64,000 nucleotides of DNA, taken from assembly GCA_030159075.1 (NCBI GenBank), contig BROG01000941.1, forward strand, positions 31,001 through 95,000, in the 5' to 3' direction. Position numbers and translations under genes: made by a program. Each line of letters opens with the position of its first letter. Within the stretch, counting starts at the first letter, position 1. The notes beneath the pieces are model-generated. The model was not told where the DNA came from. It ran no database searches and saw only the letters and a list, made by a program, of their open reading frames with translations. Origin of the DNA: Atrina japonica. Lineage: Eukaryota > Mollusca > Bivalvia > Pterioida > Pinnidae. This document shows, one piece after another, positions 53,251-64,000 of this stretch.

Positions 53251-54145
53251 GTCAATACAAATCCAGTAAAATAAGCTGGGGTCCAAAGAATAACAACGTG
53301 TAGCTTTTATTTTACACATACTTCTTTTAAGGAGTAATTCTTGTTTTCTGGCAAGAACAGCTGGGAATTGCACACATATCGCCGCGCAACTCTTTATAAG
53401 AGAAAAGTTCAGTCTCTGATTAGTATGTGAGCAATAGTCTCGTGTGTATGAAAACTTAGCTAACCAGTACTAAGAAGTAAACATTGTCCGTCATTGTGCA
53501 TCTCGTGTACACAGAAAAGTTGAAAACCTGTTAATTTCGTTTCCAGAGGGTAATTGCACCTTGGATTAATGTTCCAAAATTAAGTAACAATTTATAATTA
53601 GCTATGATGTGTCACTAAATCATAGAACAAGAATTTCTCCCGGTCAACTCTCGGTCAGTGGAGTCACACATGCTTCACACAGGTAATGATAACTGATTTG
53701 TATGCCCTCAGGGAAATTGATACGTAAACAAATATCTCAGGTAACTTCTCAGGTAAATTAATGTCGGTGACTGATTTCTTTTTCAATTAAATGAAATAAT
53801 TTTATGTCAATTATCTAACAAAGTGAAAAAGAAATAAGTACTAGTACCTACGAAATCAGTATTCTATCCGTCCCATTATATACAATATTGCCAATTAATG
53901 GGTTTGTCTTAATTTTTTTTTCAAAGTAAGAATTATTGGAATTTCTTAAGTATAACAATTTATTTCTCATTTTCATACTGCTCACATTTTCAGAGTTCAA
54001 ACCACATTTATGTTATATCAAATTTGATGGTGCCGTCTTTTATCTTGTGTGCCTTATGTTAACTTTGCCGAAGTTGATTTTCCCACTACATTGTATTTTA
54101 GTACTAGCTATTCACTCGTTGCTGGGTGACTTGTCAAAATAAGAT

Positions 54146-54347
<202 letters not shown>

Positions 54348-54721
54348 TAACAAACCAGAGATATAAAATGCGACAAAATCTTGGTTCCCTATTCTGTTGT
54401 TGGACAATTTGAGAAATTTGGGATATTGACAACAAAAATATACGAAAGACATGATGACTAGGACATCCTGTTGTCAACTGACATAATCCCAAATAAACTT
54501 ATACCAAAGTATTTATAACATTATGCGCAGAGTGTAGTATTATCTACGAAGTATTTTATTTAATTAAACAAGATAACAAAAAAAATCACTCTAATACCAA
54601 TTGAAGAAAATGAAAACTATTGGTCTATCTTCTGAGTAATTATCATTGTAGAAAATAAATCCGACATGTTTTCTGTGCATCATGCTATAATTCTATACAA
54701 TCAAATTCTTTTTGCATCTGT

Positions 54722-55470
54722 CAACGTAAATTTTCCATATTTAAGTAGCAATGTTCTGCAGTCACCTGCATATGTTGTTTATATCTCACAAATGATCTGA
54801 TATGTCAGGGCGTTTTTAACATATGAATATGTCATATACAGAAGTACACTACTTACTGACAAGTTATAATCAAATATTTACATTTCCCGAAGAAGTCTCC
54901 CATAGCCTCAGTATTAATCTAGACGGCGTTTATATCAGCTATTAATGAAGTCCGTAATATGACGTCACACAACCTCATTCATATAATGACTCACAACAAG
55001 ATATCTCATTAAAACAACTCTATATTTTACAGTTCTACCTCGAACTTTGCTGTTATAATGAGACTGATCGCATTTAAGACATGGTATTCGATTCCATTAT
55101 TTTGTATTTCATTTTGAAAACTATTATATGTAAATATAACAAACGTTAAAGAGATATCGACATCCTTGTTTGATGTCAACGTTCCGCAAATTGTACGGTT
55201 GGTATAATAACATTTTTTTCAAATACTGTTTCATCGAAAGAAATGTTGAAATACCCGTTGGATAGCAGTTGTTGAGTCGTCTGTACCGATTGTGACGCCT
55301 CACGTATTTCATTTGAATTTTATTGTGCACTCACGGATGGGTGTGACCGGTCAACAGGAGATGCTTACGCCTTCATGGCACCTGAGGATCTCCAGATGTC
55401 CGTGTTTGTTCCATATTCAGCAGATTTGAATATGTTTTCCTGGGCATCCCGAAGATATATGTGATTTATA
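54722..55470 (+). mobile_element. Decayed Naiad 3' fragment with an internal insertion
   Basis: From codons resembling NFPYLSSNVLQSPAYVVYIS through the 3' UTR (CGGTCAACAGGAGATGCTTA, CAGATGTCCGTGTTTG). About 285 bp of unrelated sequence (about 54870-55150) interrupts it between the codons for LTDKL and the RKPRLMS region. Confidence 0.75.
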
Positions 55471-56790
55471 TATTTCTAATAATATTTCTTTTGTCTGAAT
55501 AAACAATTCCAAAAATTCTAGCAATTGTACTGTTTTTCCGTGACTACAGTGCATCTATGCACGATCATCCACTACATTACCTAGTGACTGTGAAATATAG
55601 ATATCTAGTCAATTGTCATGGAATGTATTGGTTTGGAATTTCATGTATTTAAAAGATAATGATATATCGTTAAAATAAATTGAAACGTTTGCAATGACAC
55701 TGGAATATATTTGAACTGATGCAAATGCCCTCACATATGGTTGATTACATTTCGAGATTTTTCTCACACCTATAGCTATATGGTTACACACAGTGCATTT
55801 GTGTATTCAGATGTGATATTTACATGTTTGCTATTCACCACTGATATCGGCGCAATTTATATGCAGGACACGGCACCTGACAAATAATTACCTTTATTCA
55901 TAAAATTCAGGTTTGGGAAAATCATGCATCCAAACTCGTATCGCTTAATATCATATTCATCTTACTGGAGTTATTTCATTTTCAAAGTTTAAAAACCGCA
56001 TTTGCATTTTGTCTATGTCTTCCAAATGACTTGAGGCCTCTCGGGCGTCAGGTCATTTCAAACAACTTAGTTGTGTATATTGGAACTCTACATCTATTTT
56101 AAAATCAAGATCAACTAATGTAGTCATATTGACAAAAACAATCATCTTAAGCATTTGTTTTTTTGCCTTTTGCAAAGGTATAACGTTGGCATTATGTTCA
56201 TATACGTATAATGAGTCTGATCAATACCATGCTCATACAAAGTACCATCTACCTTGTGGAATTCATTAAGAAATGGTAATTGAACCATCTTTAATTATTC
56301 TGATTAGGAAAGTTACCTCATGATTTGGCATTGATTTTAATTTACACCAATGGCTGATATGACCACTCAGAAGGGTCTTCTGCGCACTCATCCATGGGTC
56401 ACGATCTTTCCGCCATGTCAGTCAAGAGTTTTTTTTAAAAAAAAAAATATGTATATGGTACTATCATTGTAAATTTGTTTGTAATTTAGAACAGGAATGT
56501 CATTTTCACTATAGCTTACACTTATATAGCTTTGTTTAACCCAGAGATAGTAAATCGGTGGGTTATATTTTATTTAGGTCCGTGTGTTTGTCTGTTTGCA
56601 GAATTTATTTAAAATTTTTTTTCATCTACATTCAGCTTTGTACCAATAACATCTATGAAGAGTTCGATTATGGACAACATTCGGTCATAATTGCCAGACA
56701 TTCTCAAAATTAGCTTAATTTCTAAGGACATATCTATTTGTTCCATTTTTAGCTAAAATGCAATCCTTTCCCACAAACAATGATTATTCG

Positions 56791-56821
<31 letters not shown>

Positions 56822-56838
56822 AGTCATCATCATTTAAC

Positions 56839-56881
<43 letters not shown>

Positions 56882-57592
56882 CTGTAAATTATGGAGAAAT
56901 ACATGTATGTGTACGTGTTAGAACTAATCTGAATCCTTTTTTTACCTACATAATCAATATCATGAATATTAATTCTGTATGTCTTAATTGTTTATTATGG
57001 TATAATTGCTACTCATGAGTTTCAGGTATGCGGACTTCCGAGTTAGAATTCCAGTCTAAATTGTCTAGTGCAGGAGGTAATAGATACTTAGCGACTTGCT
57101 CTATAATTGCTATATAAACATGATAAACAAGATCGAGACAATCAAAGCTTATCAACATCTGTGGCTATTTCTGATCCTGATACAAATACCTCATCTATCT
57201 GCAGGACATTGGTCTTTTACACACACTTACATATATCAATTGATTTCTATGACAACAACATTCACACATTTTGTTGATAACAATGAATCCAGGTGGTTAA
57301 GTTGATTTGTGTTAAGTTTTATTAAACCATCTGGTGATGACCGGTAATTATGATCTACTCTATCATTATGTATTATTACATATATGTAATTATTCGTATA
57401 GTGCTTTTGAGAGTCGTTTGATAACATAGTATGTCATTTTAGCCCATTAATGGTTTTATGTTATCCATGTCTCTGTATATTGTTATTTCAATTATTATTT
57501 TAGAATCTCGTACAGTAGAATTACAATTAACAAACATAAGTTTTGAAGGTTTGTAAAATACAGAAGTCAGAGTCTTGGAGATACGGACAACA
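55471..57592. other. Intergenic sequence, no gene seen
   Basis: Short open frames only, plus a CAT/TTA microsatellite. Nothing recognised as a gene. Confidence 0.55.
56788..56880. repeat. CAT and TTA trinucleotide repeats
   Basis: About 14 TCA/CAT units followed by about 14 TTA units. Confidence 0.9.
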
Positions 57593-57782
57593 ATGGATAA
57601 TGGGAAAATTTCTCAGTGTAATATATTGGACTAAAAGATGTCAATCAAGCCCCTGCCAGATTAAAACCCTTTATAAACAACACACTGATAGTTAAAAACG
57701 AACGGTTGACAGAAATGTTTTCTTTAAAGCTGAAAATCTACAGAAAACTGGAGCATTTAAAGCCAGAGGCGCCCTGAATGCG
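57593..57782 (+). pseudogene. Broken duplicate of the serine racemase-like first exon
   Basis: The stretch aligns with 62158-62358. It has an ATG, an IGLKDVNQA segment, a PARLKPFINNTLIVKNER segment, then a gap of about 13 bases that shifts the frame, followed by RNVFFKAENLQKTGAFKARG and a GTACGT donor. There is also about one extra base before IGLK. With two frame changes it cannot encode the N-terminal domain. The 3' half, including the PLP-lysine motif and the donor site, is well preserved. It sits 4.5 kb upstream of the intact exon in the same orientation, so it looks like the remains of a tandem gene or exon duplication. Later exons of this copy were not found. Confidence 0.8.
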
Positions 57783-57832
57783 GTACGTATATAGATTTTT
57801 GCTTCTATCAGCTACATTCAAAACAATAGATT

Positions 57833-57965
57833 CCCTGAATGCGGTATATATATAACTTTTACCTTATAACAGGAACATAAGTGTCAGAGAAACCTTTTAA
57901 AAGGGACATAAAAGCCAGAGGCACCCATAATTCAGTATGTATATGCCTATAGATTTTAACTTCGT
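57833..57965 (+). repeat. Two decayed extra copies of the pseudoexon's 3' end and donor
   Basis: After the pseudoexon (57593-57782), CCCTGAATGCGGTATATA recurs at about 57835 and AAAGCCAGAGGC followed by a decayed donor and ATAGATTTT at about 57909. Each resembles the 3' end of the pseudoexon plus the first bases of its intron, which suggests small local tandem duplications across the exon-intron border. Confidence 0.6.
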
Positions 57966-58564
57966 TTAAATTTTAGTATTTAAAATGTGTTTATACATCA
58001 TTATATCGAATTGAGGTCTTATTGAAGATGACATCGTTATACAGTGTTTGAAAAGCATGCCCTCACTTCAAATGTCTATAACTTCTTGGACTGGTTACGG
58101 TTAGTGGTAGAGAAAATGGTGGATATTTGGAACTTGTTATGAAATAACGTTTATCTAAAAAAAATTCTAAAATGTTAATAGTTGAGAATGTCGCTTACTT
58201 AAATAATATTTATTGTGTTTGCATTAAAAATATATATATGTACCAACAAAATTGTACAGAAACTCTTCAATATTATATGTGCCTTAGTGTGATATTTAAC
58301 TATAATTAAACTATATTTAACTGCTATATATTCTGTTGAATGCTGAAATCGGGACATGTTATTTTTTCGAAAAACTCTGTACCATGTATTATGTAATGGA
58401 AAACACCAAATAACAGGCTCTAGACCTTCATGATTCGACAAGTCGTAGGTTGTATATATTTATATCAGTGGACACTTCTATATTTTAACTATTTGAAAGA
58501 CGTTTTTCATTGAGGTCACTCGCAAGGTGTGCAACAATGTCTGATGATGACGAAAATCACCACA

Positions 58565-58565
<1 letters not shown>

Positions 58566-58604
<39 letters not shown>

Positions 58605-58612
58605 CGACGATG
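58566..58612. repeat. GAT microsatellite
   Basis: About 13 GAT units ending in GACGAC. Confidence 0.9.
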
Positions 58613-59602
58613 ATCATCATAATGATGATTTTGATGAACATTGAAACATTGATTTTTTTTCAAAAACAAAATTCTGTCCCTAAGATCAGCACCAATGGAT
58701 ATTCTCACCATTAATCCCTACAGTTTTTGCCAGTATTGTAATCAATATGTATAATTTTTAAATATTTACCCAAGACTATTCCCCAACCCTCACAAAGTTC
58801 TTCAAGAAACAATCTAATTAGATGGAAACCTGAATATCCCTCACGGTAGCACATACAGATAAATCAATATGATGATTTTGATATGGATAATGTTGCCCAC
58901 ACCTAGACGCTTGAAAACAAAAGTGTTTTTAGAATGTTTCGTATCTCTTATTCCCCTAGCTATTGTTTACTCTCTAAATATTGTCGTGGATTAAAACAAT
59001 CCTGCATTATCGAGTGCTGCTATCCCCATTATTATTATGTAAAAGTATGAACAATATTTGTATCGAAAGTCGTGAAATTTTCGATAGATAATCAATAAAT
59101 TTCATAGAAATTTACACTTCAGTATTTACACTGTAAGCTCTGTCAAGACCTTGAGGCAATGATCGATTTGCAGTTATATTAAAAATAAACACGAGTCCTC
59201 AAGAATAAAGAAAAGGCTGCATTCTGCAGAAAGTTTCATACGCCGTTTACTTACAATATATATGGCACCTTAAGGCTACAGATAAAACTGGATCTTAATG
59301 CAAAAGGTTCAAACCCTCTTTCGCCTACTATATGCATGATACCTCAAGACTAGAAAATATAATTGGATCATTCTGCAAAAGGTTTCATCTATCTTTCGTC
59401 AACCGTATAAATGATACCTCAAGATAACAGGTAGAACTGGCCCTTTCTTTTGCCTACCGTATATATAAAACCTAAACACTACATATATATAACTGAACCA
59501 TTCATTGGAAGGTTTAATCTTTCTTTCGCCTACCGTACATATGATACCTGAAGACTACAGACAGAGCTGTATCATTTCCTAGGCAGCTGTCACCCTATTT
59601 TG

Positions 59603-59798
<196 letters not shown>

Positions 59799-60095
59799 AT
59801 CAAAACTACATACAGATCTGGACTAGTCCTGGGAAAGTTTCATCAATCATTAGCCTACCGTACATATAGATACAGTTGGATCATTCTGTGGATAGTTTCA
59901 TCTGTCGTATTTAAAGACATTAATACAACAGAAAAGAGATTAATTATTTGGCAAAAGGTTCCATCTAACGTACGTAAGATGACCTCACGACAGACAGTTC
60001 TGGAACAATCAGAAAGTTTAATCTTTAACATATGAGTTCTTATCAGATGCATGTAGTTATGACGTGACATATAAAGTGTCTCTGTTTGTCTGTTG

Positions 60096-60104
60096 TCTGT
60101 TGTC

Positions 60105-60146
<42 letters not shown>

Positions 60147-60412
60147 GTCTGTCTGTTCTCTCTATCTCTCTCCGTGTCTTTCTCTCTGTCTGTCTGTCTG
60201 TCTCTATGTCTCTCTCTTTTATCTGTCTCTATCTCTGTCTGTCTGTCTCTCTCTCTCTCTGTCTCTTTCTTCTCTCTCTCTATCTCTCTCTGTCTCTCTG
60301 TCTGTCTGTCTGTCTGTCTATCTCTCTCTTCTCTGTCTCTGTCTCTCTATCTCTCTGTGTCTGTCTCTCTCTGTTTTTTCTGTCTCTCTCTGTCTCTCTC
60401 TCTCTCTCTCTT
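60096..60412. repeat. CT-rich microsatellite (TCTC/TCTG)
   Basis: About 310 bp of CT with regular TGTC, TATC and TTTC variants, a long polypyrimidine strand. Confidence 0.92.
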
Positions 60413-60821
60413 AACTTAACTTATACACTAAATTTATCAATAACGGATGTTTACAACTTGTTTTCATTTTCATCGTAAGAAAATGATAAAAATAATGTAC
60501 ATATTCTCTGCGTTCCTCGAATCATTTGCTTACTATATACTGAAATATTAATCTATTAAAACTTTGAGCGGAATTTTCTTATTGACAGTAAAACGGCATT
60601 AAGTCCATGCATTCATTTATCTTTTCGTCATTCTCCGATTGTACGCATAAAGTACAATATTTTCATTTGCCCATTCCGGGTTAATACAAATGTTTACAAA
60701 TAATTCGAATCCTGTATGGCAATTTAGTTTTGCTACGATATATTGAAGAAATCGAACATGTATTTCTGTATCAACATTCATATATTGATCCTATTTTTTG
60801 TCAATTAGGGATTTTCATTAT

Positions 60822-60980
60822 CCAGAGTTACCACCCCTCGTAGCAGGTATCAATTGTGATGTCACTTGTTTGTGCTTAAAATAAGAAAACTTGTGACGTC
60901 ATATGTGTGTGTGAAAACGACGTTATTTTCTCACATAAAGACATGACATCACAACCGATACCTGCTGGGAGATAACTCTG
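60822..60980. repeat. Inverted-repeat element sharing GATAACTCTG ends
   Basis: CAGAGTTACC...AGCAGGTATC.ATTGTGATGTC (60823-60863) is the inverse of 60945-60980. The pair encloses about 80 bp. The GGGAGATAACTCTG end is a very common piece in molluscan repeats (family knowledge). Confidence 0.65.
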
Positions 60981-62157
60981 AACACCGAAAAGACAGAATA
61001 GTATAATCATTCACAACCACATGCCCTTCATTTAGTTTCGTCTGCTATGTTACATAACAAAAAGTTAAATTGCCACGTCTATAGATTTGTGTGTATTTAA
61101 GATTCAAAGTACAGGAAAGTTTTAGAATTAAAACCTTTTCTGGAGATCTGAAGTAAAATAATTTTCATTTTATACTGACTTAGCAAGTAATTCCTATTAG
61201 ATACTTAAGTTCAATACATTAACGTAGATTTATCATAGTAAACCGCACACTAAATGCTTGTGAATTTTTTTTTAATGTCTTGATTGAAATTAATACTTTA
61301 AAGCTTGAATTGAGTATTATGTTAAGTTCGTATTTATACACATTATTTAATACCAAGCCGCCTCAGGTATCGTATGACACAATACAATAACTAAATGTTG
61401 ACTCAATCTTGATATGGCATAAAGTGTGAGGCATAAATAGTTTCTCAGTGAAAAGATTAAAAAGATGATTTTTGTAAGGTGGAGAATATGAGAGATCTCT
61501 GATAAATCAATAGATTCTATACCGCAAGACACTTTAATTACCTGTGGTATTTTCTAGGATGAAGACTACATCACTAATGACTAACGGCGCCTATTGCAAC
61601 CGTCTGACCAAAACAGAAACATTGTTTAAAAGGAAATAGACGAGAATTCTTTTGGTACCATTGAAATGTATCAAAATATTCGGGCGAATGCAAATTTTGC
61701 GTATAAATAACAAAAAAATCCGAAGGAGATAGGAAATATACGAAACTAACAAAGTTTCCTATCATATCTTGATAACAACTATCGGGTAATTTGTTGTTCG
61801 TTCTATTGCTGTTTTTACTTTGAGATTATAGCGCACCTTGAATTTGATATTCTTGTATCAATAAAATATCAGTATCATTTGAATAAACAATACAAAACAT
61901 GTACAGACTGCAGTGCATAAGGTTAAAAGTCTTATGTTTTAACCGATCATAAAATCAGGGAAAAAGTATTGAAGCAAATAACTATTTCTCATTCACTGGA
62001 CTGTGGTATAATACACACAATAGTATAGACGGTAAACTGTGTCAGATGTTCTGTCATGCATACAAGTAAACTCACTTTACGGTTGCTTACATAGTTCCCA
62101 ATACGCAGGACATTTAATATCAACACGTGAGCAGCGTTTTGCGTTGAGTCTGTGATA

Positions 62158-62358
62158 ATGAGTTCTAAGACAGTTTCTAAGTTAGCAATTGGACTGGAAA
62201 ATGTACAACAAGCATATGAAAGGATATCTAGTCATATATACCATACACATGTTGTCAAAAGTGAACGCTGTGATGAAATTGTAGGCAGAAATGTTTTCTT
62301 CAAAACAGAAAATTTGCAGAAAACAGGGGCATTTAAAGCACGAGGAGCACTGAATGCG
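62158..62358 (+). CDS. First coding exon of a serine racemase / threonine dehydratase-like PLP enzyme (partial)
   Basis: Encodes 67 residues from MSSKTVSKLAIGLENVQQAY to QKTGAFKARGALNA and then meets a GTGTGT donor in phase 0. The K-T-G-[AS]-F-K-x-R-G-A-x-N-A block is the fold-type II PLP lysine motif of serine racemase and threonine ammonia-lyase. The lysine in GAFK forms the Schiff base, and the upstream GRNVFFKTENLQ matches the family's N-terminal strand. Serine racemase interconverts L- and D-serine and can dehydrate serine; threonine dehydratase makes 2-oxobutanoate. This exon alone cannot separate the two. I chose the ATG at 62158 because the frame before it has only a GTG. Later exons, such as the SGNHGQ block, are not recognised in the remaining 1.6 kb, so the gene runs past the window. 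Confidence 0.85.
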
Positions 62359-62550
62359 GTGTGTATTATGTTTATTATTTTGAAATATATCTTTGATTAT
62401 AATAATAAAGTATTGTTAGATAATGTTTGAAAAATGAATAAGTTTTAGAGGCTAATATTTTATATTTCGGGACATTATTTGTATTATTGGTAAAATATTT
62501 GTTTTCTGAAAACGGAAAATATTCTATTGATACATTACATGTGCAGCTAA

Positions 62551-63328
<778 letters not shown>

Positions 63329-63414
63329 ACCTATCATATGTTATACTATTATACGTAAACAGTTTTATTTCTTCATTTGTTTACTCAATAATACATAGCA
63401 ACATCTGCCGTAAA

Positions 63415-63508
63415 AATAAATACCTCAAAAGTGTTCACTATCTTCAAATAAATACCTCAAAAGTGTTCACTATCTTCAAATAAATACCTCAAAAGTGTTC
63501 ACTATCTC
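63415..63508. repeat. Three perfect or near-perfect 32-bp tandem units
   Basis: AAATAAATACCTCAAAAGTG plus TTCACTATCTTC repeated three times. Confidence 0.85.
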
Positions 63509-64000
63509 TTTCTGGCACTGACAGCAGGTACAAAATTAATAACTATGTTCTATTTCACTTAAAAAGATGTAGTAAAAATGGTATATAAAAACCCAGCGAT
63601 AAACAATGTATGCCTTATACAACAGAATGAAAGACTTACAACCCATCAAACACACAAATACTAATTTATTTTCTTGTATCCATATATAACACTACACAAA
63701 TATAAAATGTACACACTATGTCCTCCAGCCAATCAAGAAAGTGTTTTTCTTAAATATTTAGCAATAGATCGTCTCATTTGATAATGAAATATAAACCAGA
63801 TCTTAACAATAACAAAAAATCTATTTCATATCGACCATGTTCTAACCTAGTGTAAATATCTCCATTTTGTGCGAATCGCCAAGTCCAGGTTTGTTTGGAC
63901 GTCCGGATTTACTGGGACACAGAGAAATTTTAGGTCCTGTTTTAAAGACTTGTGTGTAGTCTTACTAATATTTTTCTTGATGTTGATCTTTTAGGTAATA

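Overview
This is a eukaryotic, AT-rich, intron-rich genomic window, most likely from a marine invertebrate and probably a bivalve mollusc. The organism call is an inference. It rests on a Penelope-like retroelement with an N-terminal GIY-YIG nuclease (the Naiad type, abundant in clams and other invertebrates), tRNA-derived SINEs with tails of molluscan style, hammerhead-ribozyme repeats of a kind reported from bivalves, and very long TA, CA, CT and TTA microsatellites. There are no prokaryotic features: no operons, no long host ORFs and no CRISPR.

The main host gene is on the minus strand at 10102-28516. It is a complete APPBP2 orthologue (amyloid protein-binding protein 2, a tetratricopeptide protein) in 14 coding exons that join in frame with GT-AG junctions to give 576 residues, against 585 in human. 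Its introns hold a short, young retroelement tail (13265-13413), a DNA-transposon-like element with 5-bp target duplication (17633-19038), two MITE-like inverted-repeat elements, a minisatellite, three 146-147 bp tandem units and a large TA array next to the exon 5 donor.

On the plus strand at the right end, 62158-62358 is the first coding exon of a PLP-dependent serine racemase/threonine dehydratase-type enzyme, carrying the PLP-lysine motif. The rest of that gene is not recognised before the window ends. A broken copy of the same exon lies 4.5 kb upstream (57593-57782). A protein-kinase fragment of TSSK type (31076-31402, minus) is probably a pseudogene.

The middle, 30.4-55.5 kb, is a graveyard of nested mobile elements. 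The best-preserved is a Naiad-type element (41708-45440) with GIY-YIG nuclease, CxC linker and reverse transcriptase, preceded by a partial tandem copy of its own 3' end (a pseudo-LTR). At least eight further fragments lie on both strands. Several are interrupted by younger insertions whose target-site duplications can be read: two SINEs (13 and 15 bp), a TA-target MITE and a TTAA-flanked element. At 37.6-40.6 kb a second PLE subfamily is split by a Naiad fragment that itself contains a SINE.

The most interesting signal is a set of short non-coding repeats (34794-35200, 36226-36828, and decayed copies near 2.7 and 3.8 kb). On the minus strand they carry type-I hammerhead ribozyme motifs with a very short stem III. 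Two consecutive motifs delimit a 356-nt unit, which is retrozyme-like. The same units share a short structured motif with the 5' region of the Naiad element. All homology statements come from reading the sequence and family knowledge; no searches were run.
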